Shown: positions 1 through 8,936, numbered from the stretch's first letter. The stretch is DNA of 64,000 bases from JANXVR01 sp034667405 (GCA_034667405.1 JAXDJX010000007.1:36710-100709), one strand, 5' to 3'. Made by a program: numbers and translations. The notes: generated by a model from the letters alone, not told the origin.

Positions 1-2
1 CC

Positions 3-662
3 GCGCGAAGAGCACTCGATGCCGCGCTGGATGCCGGGAGCGATCCGTTCGAACCTCGCATCGCTCGCGACCTCGCGGCGGAGCTGCCTGCAGGCGCGAC
101 ATTGTTCGTCGGCTCGTCCACCCCCGTGCGCGATCTCGACCTGGCGATGGCTCCCCGACCCCATGTCCGTGTGCTCGGGAACCGGGGCGCCAGTGGGATC
201 GACGGCTTCCTCAGCACCGTGTTGGGAGCGGCGTCGGCCGCCCCGGATACGGGGTCGCCCGTCTACGCGCTCATGGGCGACCTCACGTTCGTTCACGACA
301 TAGGGGGACTCCTCTGGCTGGCGCGACGCGGCTACGACGCGGTCATCGTCGTCGCGGACAATCGCGGCGGCGGGATCTTCGGATTGCTGGCTCAACGGGA
401 TCTGCCCGAACACGAACGGCTCTTCACCACCCCGCACGGACTCGACCTGGAGGAACTGTGCGACGCCGCATCGGCGGGCTACCAACGCATCGAACAGGCG
501 GACGAACTCGTCCCGTCGATCCAGCAGGCTGAGCGGATGGGGGGCGTTGTGATCTTGCACGTGCCCGTCGATCCGGCTCGCGCCATCCGTCGGCGCCGTG
601 CGACGAGCGGGGGGATCGCGGAGGCGCTTCGGGCCCACGCCGGCCAGGCCAGCGAGGGCTAG
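3..662 (+). CDS. menD: MenD, 2-succinyl-5-enolpyruvyl-6-hydroxy-3-cyclohexene-1-carboxylate synthase (3' part)
   Basis: The open frame enters from the left edge of the window, so the start is missing and only about the last 219 residues are seen. MenD is the thiamine-diphosphate enzyme that adds a succinyl-semialdehyde unit from 2-oxoglutarate to isochorismate in menaquinone synthesis. The C-terminal ThDP-binding half carries the family signatures GNRGASGIDG, GDLTFVHD and DNRGGGIF, in the expected order and spacing. The isochorismate synthase and the MenG methyltransferase of the same pathway lie 3-5 kb away on the other strand, which supports the call. The end is intact (TAG). Confidence 0.95.
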   Translation, partial: ARRALDAALDAGSDPFEPRIARDLAAELPAGATLFVGSSTPVRDLDLAMAPRPHVRVLGNRGASGIDGFLSTVLGAASAAPDTGSPVYALMGDLTFVHDIGGLLWLARRGYDAVIVVADNRGGGIFGLLAQRDLPEHERLFTTPHGLDLEELCDAASAGYQRIEQADELVPSIQQAERMGGVVILHVPVDPARAIRRRRATSGGIAEALRAHAGQASEG

Positions 663-686
663 GCAGCCGCAGGACAACGATGTCCG

Positions 687-2084
687 TCATGGTTGCGCAA
701 ACCGCGCGGGTGTCGGCGCCATCGGGATGACAATCGTGACCACGGCGCCGCCCTCGCCGTTCATCGCCTCGACCCGTCCGCCGTGAGCCTCCGCGATGGC
801 GCGAACGATCGCCAGCCCCAACCCTGTGCGTGTCGGATCGCCTCCGCTCCCCCGCGAGAAGGGCTCGAAGGCTGAGGTCAGGAATGCGGGGGGAAAGCCC
901 GCTCCCGAATCCGTCACGTCGATGCGCAGCTCGCCGTTCGTAAGCTGGGCAGACACGAGGATGCTCCCACCAGAGGGCGTGTGCCGGATCGCGTTGTCGA
1001 GCAGGTCATCCAAGGCTTGACGGACCCTGTCGGCGTCGATGTCGGCCACCGTGGCAGGTGCTTCGACCAGGAGTTCGATCCCGGCCTCCGCAGCACGTGG
1101 GCGGCTGTGCTCGACCGCCGAGTGCAACACGTCGTCCACCGCCGCCTCCGCGCGATGGATAGGCATGCCGCCTTCCTCGGCGCGAGAGACCACCAGGAGA
1201 TCCTCGGCAAGCTTGACCAGATGCGTGGTCTCGTCGTTGGCACTGCGTAATGCGGCCAGGAGTTCGTCCGGTGACCGGTCGCGTGATATCGCGAGATCGA
1301 GCTCAGCCTTGAGGATGGCCAACGGTGTGCGGAGTTCGTGACTCGCGTTGTCGAGGAGTCTGCGTTCGCGGGCGAACGATCCCGCGAGACGATCCAGCAT
1401 CGTGTTCAGGGTTCGCGCGAGGTGGGCGATCTCATCATCTGCCGGCGGCAGCGTGAGGCGCCGTTCAAGATCGTCGGAGGAGATGTTCGCGGCATCGCGG
1501 CGCATCCGCTCGACCGGCCGCAGTACTGCACCCGCAAGGAGCCATCCCGCGAACGACACCACGACCAGGGCCGCGCCGCCCCCGATCGCCAACGCGAATG
1601 CGAGCCCGAGCATCTCGTCGCGACGGTCCTGCAAGGAGCTCCCCACCAGAAGCACAGAGTGTTTCCCCTGGGCGAGGATGGGCACGGCGAGGATGCGGGT
1701 GATGTTGTCGATGCCGGAGACCCGCTGATCGAACATTGTCGGGTGCGTGATGCCTGCGATGGCTGAAGCGGGGAGCATCGGCGCCGATCGGACGATCGCG
1801 CTCGACTGCTCAAGCGTTCCCGACGGGGACACCAATTGGACGAAGGCTTCGTCACGTTCGATGAGGTTGGCGCCGACGTTCGCAAGCACGGGGCCGTTGT
1901 CTCTGACGTCGGTCGACACCACCTCCGCTCGGGAACGGAGCCCAGCGTCGACCGTTGCCAGCAGGTCCCTTCCGGCGCGGGCGTAGACGAACATACCGAC
2001 CGCCGTCAGCAGCACCGACATACAAGCGGCGAACACCAGCGCCAGCCGGAACCTAAGAGGCAGACGGGTCCAGCTGATCGTCAT
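687..2084 (-). CDS. Sensor histidine kinase with HAMP domain (OmpR-type two-component system)
   Basis: A membrane histidine kinase of 465 residues that should phosphorylate the response regulator encoded just upstream. A transmembrane helix near residues 10-30, an extracytoplasmic sensor region of about 110 residues and a second helix around 150-175 precede a HAMP linker. The H-box (SHELRTPL), N-box (DDLLDNAIRHT), G1 (DSGAGFPP) and G2 (GLGLAIVRAI) motifs are all present, so it should be active. The start is placed at the ATG at 2084, where the hydrophobic N-terminus begins; it overlaps the end of the regulator gene by 32 bp, which implies translational coupling. The signal sensed cannot be told from the sequence. 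Confidence 0.93.
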   Translation of the reverse strand: MTISWTRLPLRFRLALVFAACMSVLLTAVGMFVYARAGRDLLATVDAGLRSRAEVVSTDVRDNGPVLANVGANLIERDEAFVQLVSPSGTLEQSSAIVRSAPMLPASAIAGITHPTMFDQRVSGIDNITRILAVPILAQGKHSVLLVGSSLQDRRDEMLGLAFALAIGGGAALVVVSFAGWLLAGAVLRPVERMRRDAANISSDDLERRLTLPPADDEIAHLARTLNTMLDRLAGSFARERRLLDNASHELRTPLAILKAELDLAISRDRSPDELLAALRSANDETTHLVKLAEDLLVVSRAEEGGMPIHRAEAAVDDVLHSAVEHSRPRAAEAGIELLVEAPATVADIDADRVRQALDDLLDNAIRHTPSGGSILVSAQLTNGELRIDVTDSGAGFPPAFLTSAFEPFSRGSGGDPTRTGLGLAIVRAIAEAHGGRVEAMNGEGGAVVTIVIPMAPTPARFAQP

Positions 2085-2751
2085 GGAAACGGTACCCCTC
2101 CCCCCGCAACGTCTGGATGGACGACCGCCCGAACGGTCGGTCGATCTTGTCCCGGAGGTTGCGAACATGAACATCGACAACGTTGGAGTTTGAATCGAAC
2201 GCGAAATCCCACAGATGTTCGATGAGACGCGTTCGGGAGAGAACCTCGCCGGAGTGGCGCATGAAGTACTCCAGGAGAGAACGCTCTTTCGCCGTCAGGA
2301 TGATCGGGTCATCGCCGCGCCGAACCTCCGCGGTCGCGGGGTTCAGCCGGAGATCGCCGACCGTCAGTTCGACCGGACGCCGCTCGCCGCCACGGCGGAC
2401 GAGCGCGCGCATCCGGGCGAGCAGTTCCTCGAACGAGAACGGTTTGGTCAGGTAGTCGTCGGCCCCGACATCCAGACCGTGAACCCGGTCGCGAACGGCG
2501 TCTCGGGCGGTCAGCATCAGCACGGGCGACCACCGACCCGATTCCCGGAGGCGGCGGCAGACATCGAAGCCGTCCGGCTCGTCGGGATCGCTGCTCAGCA
2601 CGACATCGAGGACGATCGCGTCGTAAGCGTGTTCCGATGCCAGCCAGAGCCCGTCGGCGGCGTCGGCGGCCACATCCACCGAGTACCCGTCCTCCTCGAG
2701 ACCACGCTTCATCAACGCGGCCATCTTCACCGAATCCTCCACGACGAGCAC
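2053..2751 (-). CDS. OmpR/PhoB-family response regulator
   Basis: A 232-residue two-domain regulator. The receiver domain (about 1-120) has the acidic pocket in VVED, the phospho-acceptor Asp in IVLDVVL and the Lys in LTKPFSF. The C-terminal winged-helix DNA-binding domain (about 135-225) ends in the typical GEGYRF strand. A GGAGGTGA ribosome site lies about 12 nt before the GTG at 2751; a CTG at 2757 is better spaced, so the true protein may be two residues longer. It is encoded before its kinase in one operon. Upstream lies an array of GATGAAG half-sites with 11-bp periodicity, the usual geometry for this regulator family, so autoregulation and control of the divergent secreted protein are likely. 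Confidence 0.94.
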   Translation of the reverse strand: MLVVEDSVKMAALMKRGLEEDGYSVDVAADAADGLWLASEHAYDAIVLDVVLSSDPDEPDGFDVCRRLRESGRWSPVLMLTARDAVRDRVHGLDVGADDYLTKPFSFEELLARMRALVRRGGERRPVELTVGDLRLNPATAEVRRGDDPIILTAKERSLLEYFMRHSGEVLSRTRLIEHLWDFAFDSNSNVVDVHVRNLRDKIDRPFGRSSIQTLRGEGYRFHDDQLDPSAS

Positions 2752-2793
2752 GCGCAGGGGTGGTCACCTCCGACCCAGAGCCTACGCCGCCCA

Positions 2794-2844
2794 GATGAAG
2801 CTCGGATGAAGGGACATGCTGCTCTGCTTCATCGTGGCTTCATC
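2794..2844. promoter_or_regulatory. Candidate response-regulator operator: two facing pairs of GATGAAG direct repeats
   Basis: GATGAAG occurs at 2794-2800 and 2805-2811, and its reverse complement CTTCATC at 2827-2833 and 2838-2844. Within each pair the two 7-mers are separated by 4 bp, giving an 11-bp period. The pairs face each other across 15 bp. Direct repeats of 11-bp units are typical binding sites of OmpR/PhoB/PhoP regulators, and the Streptomyces PHO box has the same 7+4 layout. The array sits between the divergent regulator gene and secreted-protein gene. Binding is inferred, not shown. Confidence 0.6.
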
Positions 2845-2887
2845 GCCCCGATGTGATGGTGGCCACCCCGAAGGGAAGGAGCAACAC

Positions 2888-3631
2888 ATGGAACACAGAT
2901 GGAAGACCAAGGCCGTGGCGGTGGCCGTTGCGGTTGGGGTTGTGGGCGCCGCTGCAGGCGTGTTCACATCGGTCGCCGGCGCCACGGGCCAGCGAACGAA
3001 CGCGAGCACGTACGAGCCTCAACTGGATCCGGCGAACTTCGTCTCCGTGATCGACAACAAGTTCTATCCGCTGCCGGTCGGCCGTGTGCTGACCTACCGG
3101 GGCATCAAGGACGGGGTGACGCAACGCGAGACGGTTACGGTCACCGACCAGACGCGGGTCATCGAGGGGATCACCGCGACGATGATCACCGACGTGTCGG
3201 TGCATCAAGGCACGCTGCTCGAGAAGACCTCCGACTGGTACGCGCAGGATAAGCAGGGGAACGTCTGGTACCTCGGCGAAGACACGAAGGCATACCGCCC
3301 CAACGGCACCTACGACACCTCCGGCTCGTGGATCGCGGGGGAGAACGACGGAGAGCCGGGGATCATCATGAAGGCGAGCCCGCAGGTGCCCGACGGCTAT
3401 CGTCAGGAATACCTTGCCGGCCAGGCCGCCGACATGGGCTGGGTGGTTCGCCGCGGGGGTTCGGTAACCGTGCCCTACGGGACCATCGACCAGATCATGA
3501 CCTCGCTCGAGGCCAGCACGGTCGAGCCGGGAGCCTATGACCAGAAGATCTACGGCCCGGGCCTCGGCATCGTGTACGAACGGTCACTCACCGACGTGGA
3601 GTGGGCGAAGCTGGTCAGCGTCACCGGCTAG
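2888..3631 (+). CDS. Secreted or membrane-anchored protein of unknown function, next to a two-component system
   Basis: A 247-residue protein with a basic N-terminus followed by a long Ala/Val-rich hydrophobic segment (about residues 9-30), either a signal peptide or an uncleaved anchor. The mature part is beta-rich and begins with a segment FVSVIDNKFYPLPVG followed by alternating strands, as in secreted actinobacterial proteins of unknown function. No catalytic motif is recognised. The ATG at 2888 is preceded by GAAGGGAAGGAG, a good ribosome site. It is transcribed divergently from the response regulator and shares with it the GATGAAG array, so it is probably a target of that system. It is followed by a strong hairpin terminator. 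Confidence 0.8.
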   Translation: MEHRWKTKAVAVAVAVGVVGAAAGVFTSVAGATGQRTNASTYEPQLDPANFVSVIDNKFYPLPVGRVLTYRGIKDGVTQRETVTVTDQTRVIEGITATMITDVSVHQGTLLEKTSDWYAQDKQGNVWYLGEDTKAYRPNGTYDTSGSWIAGENDGEPGIIMKASPQVPDGYRQEYLAGQAADMGWVVRRGGSVTVPYGTIDQIMTSLEASTVEPGAYDQKIYGPGLGIVYERSLTDVEWAKLVSVTG

Positions 3632-3650
3632 TCACGCGCGCACCGCGGGA

Positions 3651-3687
3651 GGAGACCGGGTGTTCCCTCGCACCCGGTCTCCTCTTT
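3651..3687. terminator. Bidirectional hairpin terminator
   Basis: A perfect 12-bp stem, GGAGACCGGGTG paired with CACCCGGTCTCC, encloses an 8-nt loop and is followed by TCTTT. It lies between the stop of the plus-strand secreted-protein gene (3631) and the stop of the minus-strand menF gene (3690), so it can end transcription from both sides. Confidence 0.85.
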
Positions 3688-3689
3688 GG

Positions 3690-4916
3690 TCAACCCCAAC
3701 GGAGCGAATCCAGGAACGCTCGGAACTTCCGGTCGGTTTCCTCGACCTCGGCGGCCGGGTCGCTCTCGCCGACGATCCCCGCGCCGGCGAACAACCGGGC
3801 GTGCTCCCCGTCCAGCTGGGCGCAGCGCAGTGCGATCGCCCACACCCCGTCCCCGTGGGCGTCCACCCAACCGACCGGGCCTGCGTATGACCCGCGATCG
3901 AACGGTTCGAGTTCGCGGAGCGTTGCCAGCGCGGTCGCTTGCGGATGGCCACCGACGGCCGGCGTGGGATGCAACCCTGCCACTACCGTGAGCACGCTCG
4001 TGACATCCGATCGAAGCGTTCCGCGGAACGGCGTCGCCAGGTGCCAGACATTCGCGGTCGCGTGCAGCTCGGGTTCGTTGGGGTGGTCGAGTTCCTCGCA
4101 CAGCGGAGCCAGCGCGGCGGCCACGGCGCGGACCACGACGTCGTGCTCGTACCGGTCCTTGGCCGACGCCATGAGCTGGTCGGCCGCCGCCCGGTCCTGT
4201 GCCGGATCGCCGTGGCGTGGCGCCGATCCGGCCAACGGGTTCACCGAGAGCGTTCTGCCCGAGACCTCTGCGAGTAGTTCGGGGCTCGCGCCGACCAACG
4301 CGCCCCCGGCCGCGGGCGCGGCGAACACGTAGCCGGTGGGCTCCGCGGCCCGTAGACGCCACAGCAACTGCTTGGCGTCGAGCATCCGACCGGCATCGAC
4401 CTCGAGCGTGCGGGCCAGCACGACCTTGTCGAGGGCGCCGGCACGGATATGGGTACGCGCGGCCTCCACCAGGCCGGCGTACTGGGAGGCCGAGGGGCGT
4501 TCGACCAGCTGGAGCTCGCCGAACGGCTCGTGGGGCATCGAACGTCCCGACCAGCGCACGGCCGTCGGGTTCGGATGCGTTGGCTCATCCCCTATCTCGA
4601 GTTGCCATGCCCCCGTCGGGTTCCGCCCGGTGGTTCGTGCCGCGATCGTCAGCGAGCCCTCGGCTTGCGGGTCGAACGGAAGCGCGCCCACCGCAACCGG
4701 GCGGGGACCACCGGGGTCGATGCTCACGTCCGCGAGGGCAGCCTGCACGGCATCGGCCAGTTCGTGAAGCGGCGCCGACACCCGCGCGGCAACCCCGGTC
4801 GCCGAGACGCCGAGACCTGCCCGTTCGAAGAAGAAGTCGCCTGGACCGTGGTAGGTGGCAAGCAGATCGAACGCCTGACCGAGCGGACGTGCAACGGCGC
4901 GCACGGCCGCGCTCAA
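3690..4916 (-). CDS. menF: Isochorismate synthase (MenF/EntC family)
   Basis: A 408-residue member of the chorismate-binding family that converts chorismate to isochorismate, the entry step of menaquinone synthesis. The C-terminal catalytic domain carries the LAGSAPR, LHPTPAVGG and AGAGIVGESDP motifs typical of isochorismate synthases rather than of TrpE or PabB. Because menG and menD are close by, the menaquinone role is much more likely than a siderophore role. The start is a TTG whose last bases overlap the menG stop (TTGA), a coupled arrangement. It is the last gene of a MerR-menG-menF operon and ends at a hairpin terminator. Confidence 0.93.
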   Translation of the reverse strand: MSAAVRAVARPLGQAFDLLATYHGPGDFFFERAGLGVSATGVAARVSAPLHELADAVQAALADVSIDPGGPRPVAVGALPFDPQAEGSLTIAARTTGRNPTGAWQLEIGDEPTHPNPTAVRWSGRSMPHEPFGELQLVERPSASQYAGLVEAARTHIRAGALDKVVLARTLEVDAGRMLDAKQLLWRLRAAEPTGYVFAAPAAGGALVGASPELLAEVSGRTLSVNPLAGSAPRHGDPAQDRAAADQLMASAKDRYEHDVVVRAVAAALAPLCEELDHPNEPELHATANVWHLATPFRGTLRSDVTSVLTVVAGLHPTPAVGGHPQATALATLRELEPFDRGSYAGPVGWVDAHGDGVWAIALRCAQLDGEHARLFAGAGIVGESDPAAEVEETDRKFRAFLDSLRWG

Positions 4917-5608
4917 CCCGGCGCGTTCGCGCGCGTCGCCACGAACAGTTGCGTCAATCCCCCGGTGAGCTGGTGACGACGCACATCCGGGAACCCCGCC
5001 AACCGAAGCATCGAGAGCATCCCACCCGCAGGCGGGAGATAGGCCATCGACTTCGGCAGGTACGCGTATGCCGAGCGGTTCGACAGCACCCCTCCGATGA
5101 AGGGCACGACGCGGTTGAAGTAGATCCCATGTCCCGCGCGCAACACAGGATTGTCGGGAGTGCTCGCATCGAGCAGCGCGATCCGTCCGCCGGGGCGCAC
5201 CACACGGGCCAGCTCCGCGAAGAACTCACCCAGGTCGACCACGTTCCGAAGGGCGAAGCCGCACGTTGCACCGTCGATCGACGCATCGCGGAGCGGGAGC
5301 CGGAGGATGTCCGCCTGCACCAATCGCGCCGGTGTGCGAGCGGCACGGAGCATCCCGTGGGAGAAGTCGAATCCCACCGGCCGGAAGCCGGCGGCGGCTG
5401 CCTCACGGCAGAGATCGCCGGTCCCGCACGCCAGGTCGGCCACCAGTGAGTCTGCGGACAACCCGAGTTCGCGTACGGTACGTCGGCGCCAGCCCGCGTC
5501 CAGGCCGAGCGTCATGACGCGGTTCACCAGGTCGTAGCGTCCGCTGATCGTGTCGAACAGCGTTCGCACGGCTCTAGCTTTCTCTTCGCCCTGGGGAAGC
5601 GATCGCAC
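4913..5608 (-). CDS. menG: Demethylmenaquinone methyltransferase (MenG/UbiE family)
   Basis: A 231-residue SAM-dependent methyltransferase that methylates demethylmenaquinone in the last step of menaquinone synthesis. The N-terminal family signature (FDTISGRYDLVNR) is followed by the SAM-binding loop LACGTGDL, an acidic residue in VGFDFS and the UbiE-type segment FALRNVVDLGEFF. The PKSMAYLPP segment near residue 185 corresponds to the UbiE C-terminal signature. The start is a GTG at 5608, three bases after the stop of the MerR gene, so the genes are co-transcribed. The length matches the family. Confidence 0.94.
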   Translation of the reverse strand: MRSLPQGEEKARAVRTLFDTISGRYDLVNRVMTLGLDAGWRRRTVRELGLSADSLVADLACGTGDLCREAAAAGFRPVGFDFSHGMLRAARTPARLVQADILRLPLRDASIDGATCGFALRNVVDLGEFFAELARVVRPGGRIALLDASTPDNPVLRAGHGIYFNRVVPFIGGVLSNRSAYAYLPKSMAYLPPAGGMLSMLRLAGFPDVRRHQLTGGLTQLFVATRANAPG

Positions 5609-5611
5609 CCG

Positions 5612-6310
5612 CTACGCCTCGATCCGATCCTCGGCGACTTCCAGCAGGACGCGCCGGAAATGGTGAGACACCAAGGTGGTCACGGCCGGAAGCAGTTCGC
5701 GGAATGCCTCCACCATCTGCTCGGCGGCCGCTTCACCCTCGCCGGCGGTGTCGCGGATGGGCTTGCGCACGTGTGCGTCGAAGAGATCCACGGCGCGCTC
5801 GGCGAGTCCACGCATGGCTTCGTCCGCATCGCGAGCGAGTCCCAAGAGGTCCCCCAGCGGGAGCCCGAACTCCAGGAGGCGGAGCGCGGTCCGAACCAGT
5901 TCGATGTCACCGGAGGTGTAACGCATGCGGCCCTCGACGCTTCGCCCCAGACGGATGCCCTCCCGTTCGACCGCTTGGATGAGCGAGGCCGGCACTCCGC
6001 TCCTGGCAGCGAACTCATCCAGATCCAGCAGTTCCTCGGCGCGTTCGCCCCGCTCAGCCGCCACGGCAGCGGCCAGATCCGCATCCGCCGCGCCCAACTC
6101 TCCCCGAACGACCCGCTCGACGGCGGCTAGGGTCAGCCCCTTCTTCTGCAGTGACCGGATCTCGCGGATGCGCTCGGCGTGCTCCGGGCCGTACCACGCC
6201 ACACGCCCTTCCCGTTCGGGCTGGGACAGGAGGCCGCGCGATTGGTAGTACCGAACGGTGTCCACGGACACCTCGCACGTCGCGGCCAATTGATCCACCC
6301 GGTACCTCAC
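5612..6310 (-). CDS. MerR-family regulator with two MerR-like helix-turn-helix units
   Basis: A transcription factor of about 232 residues heading the menG-menF operon. The N-terminal MerR wing-helix domain is clear (VDTVRYYQSRGLL, then a Y-G-P-E-H wing and QKKGLTL). A second MerR-like unit follows at about residues 98-160 (FAARSGVPASLIQAVEREG, a short wing, then LLEFGLPLGDLL). No cysteine pattern for metal binding is present. Two in-frame GTGs (6316 and 6310) are possible starts. A TAGAGT element at 6319-6324 lies 8 nt before the second, favouring 6310 on a leaderless or very short-leader transcript. It may control menaquinone synthesis or itself; this is inference from position. Confidence 0.85.
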   Translation of the reverse strand: MRYRVDQLAATCEVSVDTVRYYQSRGLLSQPEREGRVAWYGPEHAERIREIRSLQKKGLTLAAVERVVRGELGAADADLAAAVAAERGERAEELLDLDEFAARSGVPASLIQAVEREGIRLGRSVEGRMRYTSGDIELVRTALRLLEFGLPLGDLLGLARDADEAMRGLAERAVDLFDAHVRKPIRDTAGEGEAAAEQMVEAFRELLPAVTTLVSHHFRRVLLEVAEDRIEA

Positions 6311-6397
6311 GACCACTCACTCTACGAATGTTCGCTCGCAGGGTCCATGCGCCAGCTCAGCAGGTCGGGCCGGTCGGTGCGGCGTACGATGCGCGCC

Positions 6398-8920
6398 GTG
6401 ACGAAGACCGCCGGCCGGATCAGCCTCGCCACCGTGCTGGTGTGCGCGACCATCACGTTCGGCGTCGGGGTAGCGTGGAAGTCCTATTGCGCAGGCGGCG
6501 ACTGGAGCGACACGCGCCAGTACACCACCGAGTGTTACTCCGACATCGTCCCGCTCCTTGGGACCGAACAACTCGGCGCGGGCCGGCTGCCCTTCGTAGA
6601 GGCCTGCGCGAAGTTTCAGAACGAGTGCGACGAATACCCGGTGCTCACGATGTACTTCATGCGGGCGGCCGCGGGCCTGGCCGGGGGCAACGTCACCGCG
6701 TTCTTCTGGGCGAACGTCATGATGCTCTGGCTCTGCGCGATGGTCGTTGCGGCCTGCTGCTACTTCATGGTCGGCAAACGCGCCCTCTACGTGGCCCTCG
6801 CGCCGACGCTGCTCCTCTCCGGCGTCTTGAACTGGGATCTGTTCGCGATCGCGCTCTCCACCCTTGGGCTCCTCTACTTCTTCACCCGGCGCGATGTCGC
6901 TTCCGGGGCCTTCATGGGCCTTGGCGCCGCCGCCAAGTTCTTCCCCGCGCTCCTGGTGATCCCCTTGGTGGTGGATCGCGTCAGGTCGCGAGAACCGGAT
7001 CGCGCCATCAGGCTGGCGTGGTCGGCCGCGGGAACCTGGCTGGTGACGAACATCCCGTTCGCGCTCATCGCGCTGGCGAGCTGGTGGGAGTTCTTCCGCT
7101 TCAACTCCTCGAGGACCGCCGACTACGACAGCCTCTGGTACATCGCCTATCGGCAGTTGGGAGGCGACGCACTCCTCCATACGAGCCTCATCAACGTGGC
7201 GTCGGGGGTGCTCTTCTTGTTGGGCGTGGCGCTGATCTGGGTCCTGAAAGCCCGACGACATCCGACCTTTCCCCGATGGACGCTCGGGTTCCCGGTACTG
7301 GTCCTCTTCCTCCTCACCAACAAGGTCTACTCACCGCAGTACAGCCTGTTCTTGCTGGCGTGGTTCGCCCTGGCGCTGCCGACGCTCTGGGGATTCATCC
7401 TCTTCGAACTGGCCGACGTCCTGGTCTACCTCACGAGGTTCAAGTGGTTCGCCACGTTCGACGGGCTGCCGGGTCCCTCGCAGGCCGTCTTCGAGACGAT
7501 GGTGGCGCTGCGCGCCATAGTCCTGATCGGATGCGTCGTCGCCTGGGTGCTCTATGAAGCAAGACCACTCCCCATCCAGATCGCAGGGCCCGGGCGTGAA
7601 GACCCGGCTCCCCCGATCGACCCGGAGCCGGCCGTTCCCGTGGTGACCTCGACGGAGGAAGTGCCCGAACTCAACGTGAGCGCACCGCCGGGGACGGGGA
7701 CGAAGGCGCCCGATAGGCACGGCACAACCGGCCTCGCACTCGCCTTCGTGGTGATGCTCACCGTCCTGGTCGGGGCCTACTGGGTCAAGGACCGGTGCAC
7801 GAACACACCATGGGATGGGCGGCAATACACCCACATCTGCGCCAACGACATCATGGTTCTCTACTACGAGAACCATTACGACGCCGCGTCGACGTTCCCC
7901 CCCTCGCACGTCGAATACCCGCCGCTCCTGGTCTTCTCCATCGCTGCCACACGCGAGCTTGCGTCTTCGGCTGCCGGCTTCCTGGCGGTGAACGCGATCG
8001 GGCTGTCCATCGCCGGACTCGCCTGTCTGGCCTGCTTGATCTACCTTGCCCCGGGCCGGCGCGTGTGGCTCTTCGTCCTGGCGCCCGCATCCTTCCTCTA
8101 CGCCTTTCAGAACTGGGATCTGTTCGCCATCGCGCTCGGACTGGGGGGACTCGTCGCCGCGTCCGGGCGCCGCTATCGGCTCTCCGGGCTTCTCCTGGGT
8201 CTTGGCGCCGCGACCAAGCTCTTCCCCGCGCTCATACTGCCCGGGATCTATCTGGCGGTCCGCGCCGAAGAGTCCCCGAAAGAAGCCAGGCGGGTCGCCG
8301 CGAGCTTCTTCTTGGGCGCGCTGATCCCCAATCTGGTGCTGTACCTCCTGTCGAGCGCGTCGTGGAAGTACTTCTGGACGTTCCAGTCCGCTCGTTTCCC
8401 GAACCCCGAAACGTCGTGGTTCATGATCTTCAGGCACCTGGAGGGGAACCCCTTCATCACCGGGTGGTGGCAGCGCGACTATCCGTCCTTCACCAACCTG
8501 GTGGGGACCCTGTTGTGCATCGCCGTCGGGGGCTGGCTCATCGTTCGCGAATCACGACGTTCCTCGCCGAGGCCCATCGCGTTGAGTTTCGCGTTGATCA
8601 TCGCCTTCCTGCTCTTCACGAAGGTGTTCTCACCCCAGTACATGCTGTGGCTCTTGCCGTTCCTGGTGCTGCTGAAGGTCCCGAGGGCGGCGGTCATCGC
8701 GTTCATCGTGGCGGATGTGAGCGTGTTCGTAGCTATCAATGCCTACTACTTGAGCATCGTGCGATCGGGTGACTGGCCCCTGCACCTCGACCTCCTGGAA
8801 ATGACCGTGTGGTTCCGGTACGCCGTGCTCGCCTGGCTGTTGTACCTGGCAGTTGCAGGATCGAGGGAGGATCCACCACTCCTGCAGCGGAAGCCATCGA
8901 CCGCGCTCGCCCTTCCGTAG
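6398..8920 (+). CDS. Internally duplicated GT-C-type integral membrane glycosyltransferase (GT87/DUF2029-like)
   Basis: A membrane protein of about 840 residues made of two homologous halves of roughly 380 residues joined by a Pro-rich cytoplasmic linker (about 405-445). Each half repeats the same landmarks in order: a D-x-R-Q-Y-T segment after the first helix, NWDLFAIAL, LGLGAA-x-K-[FL]-FPAL and K-V-[YF]-SPQY. These fit polytopic GT-C glycosyltransferases such as the polyprenyl-phosphate-sugar-dependent mannosyltransferases of Actinobacteria. The start chosen is the GTG at 6398, seven bases after a TACGAT element; an ATG at 6389 is an alternative. Substrate and sugar are unknown. It stands alone and divergent from the MerR operon. 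Confidence 0.8.
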   Translation: MTKTAGRISLATVLVCATITFGVGVAWKSYCAGGDWSDTRQYTTECYSDIVPLLGTEQLGAGRLPFVEACAKFQNECDEYPVLTMYFMRAAAGLAGGNVTAFFWANVMMLWLCAMVVAACCYFMVGKRALYVALAPTLLLSGVLNWDLFAIALSTLGLLYFFTRRDVASGAFMGLGAAAKFFPALLVIPLVVDRVRSREPDRAIRLAWSAAGTWLVTNIPFALIALASWWEFFRFNSSRTADYDSLWYIAYRQLGGDALLHTSLINVASGVLFLLGVALIWVLKARRHPTFPRWTLGFPVLVLFLLTNKVYSPQYSLFLLAWFALALPTLWGFILFELADVLVYLTRFKWFATFDGLPGPSQAVFETMVALRAIVLIGCVVAWVLYEARPLPIQIAGPGREDPAPPIDPEPAVPVVTSTEEVPELNVSAPPGTGTKAPDRHGTTGLALAFVVMLTVLVGAYWVKDRCTNTPWDGRQYTHICANDIMVLYYENHYDAASTFPPSHVEYPPLLVFSIAATRELASSAAGFLAVNAIGLSIAGLACLACLIYLAPGRRVWLFVLAPASFLYAFQNWDLFAIALGLGGLVAASGRRYRLSGLLLGLGAATKLFPALILPGIYLAVRAEESPKEARRVAASFFLGALIPNLVLYLLSSASWKYFWTFQSARFPNPETSWFMIFRHLEGNPFITGWWQRDYPSFTNLVGTLLCIAVGGWLIVRESRRSSPRPIALSFALIIAFLLFTKVFSPQYMLWLLPFLVLLKVPRAAVIAFIVADVSVFVAINAYYLSIVRSGDWPLHLDLLEMTVWFRYAVLAWLLYLAVAGSREDPPLLQRKPSTALALP

Positions 8921-8936
8921 CGCAGGGGGGTTGCTC

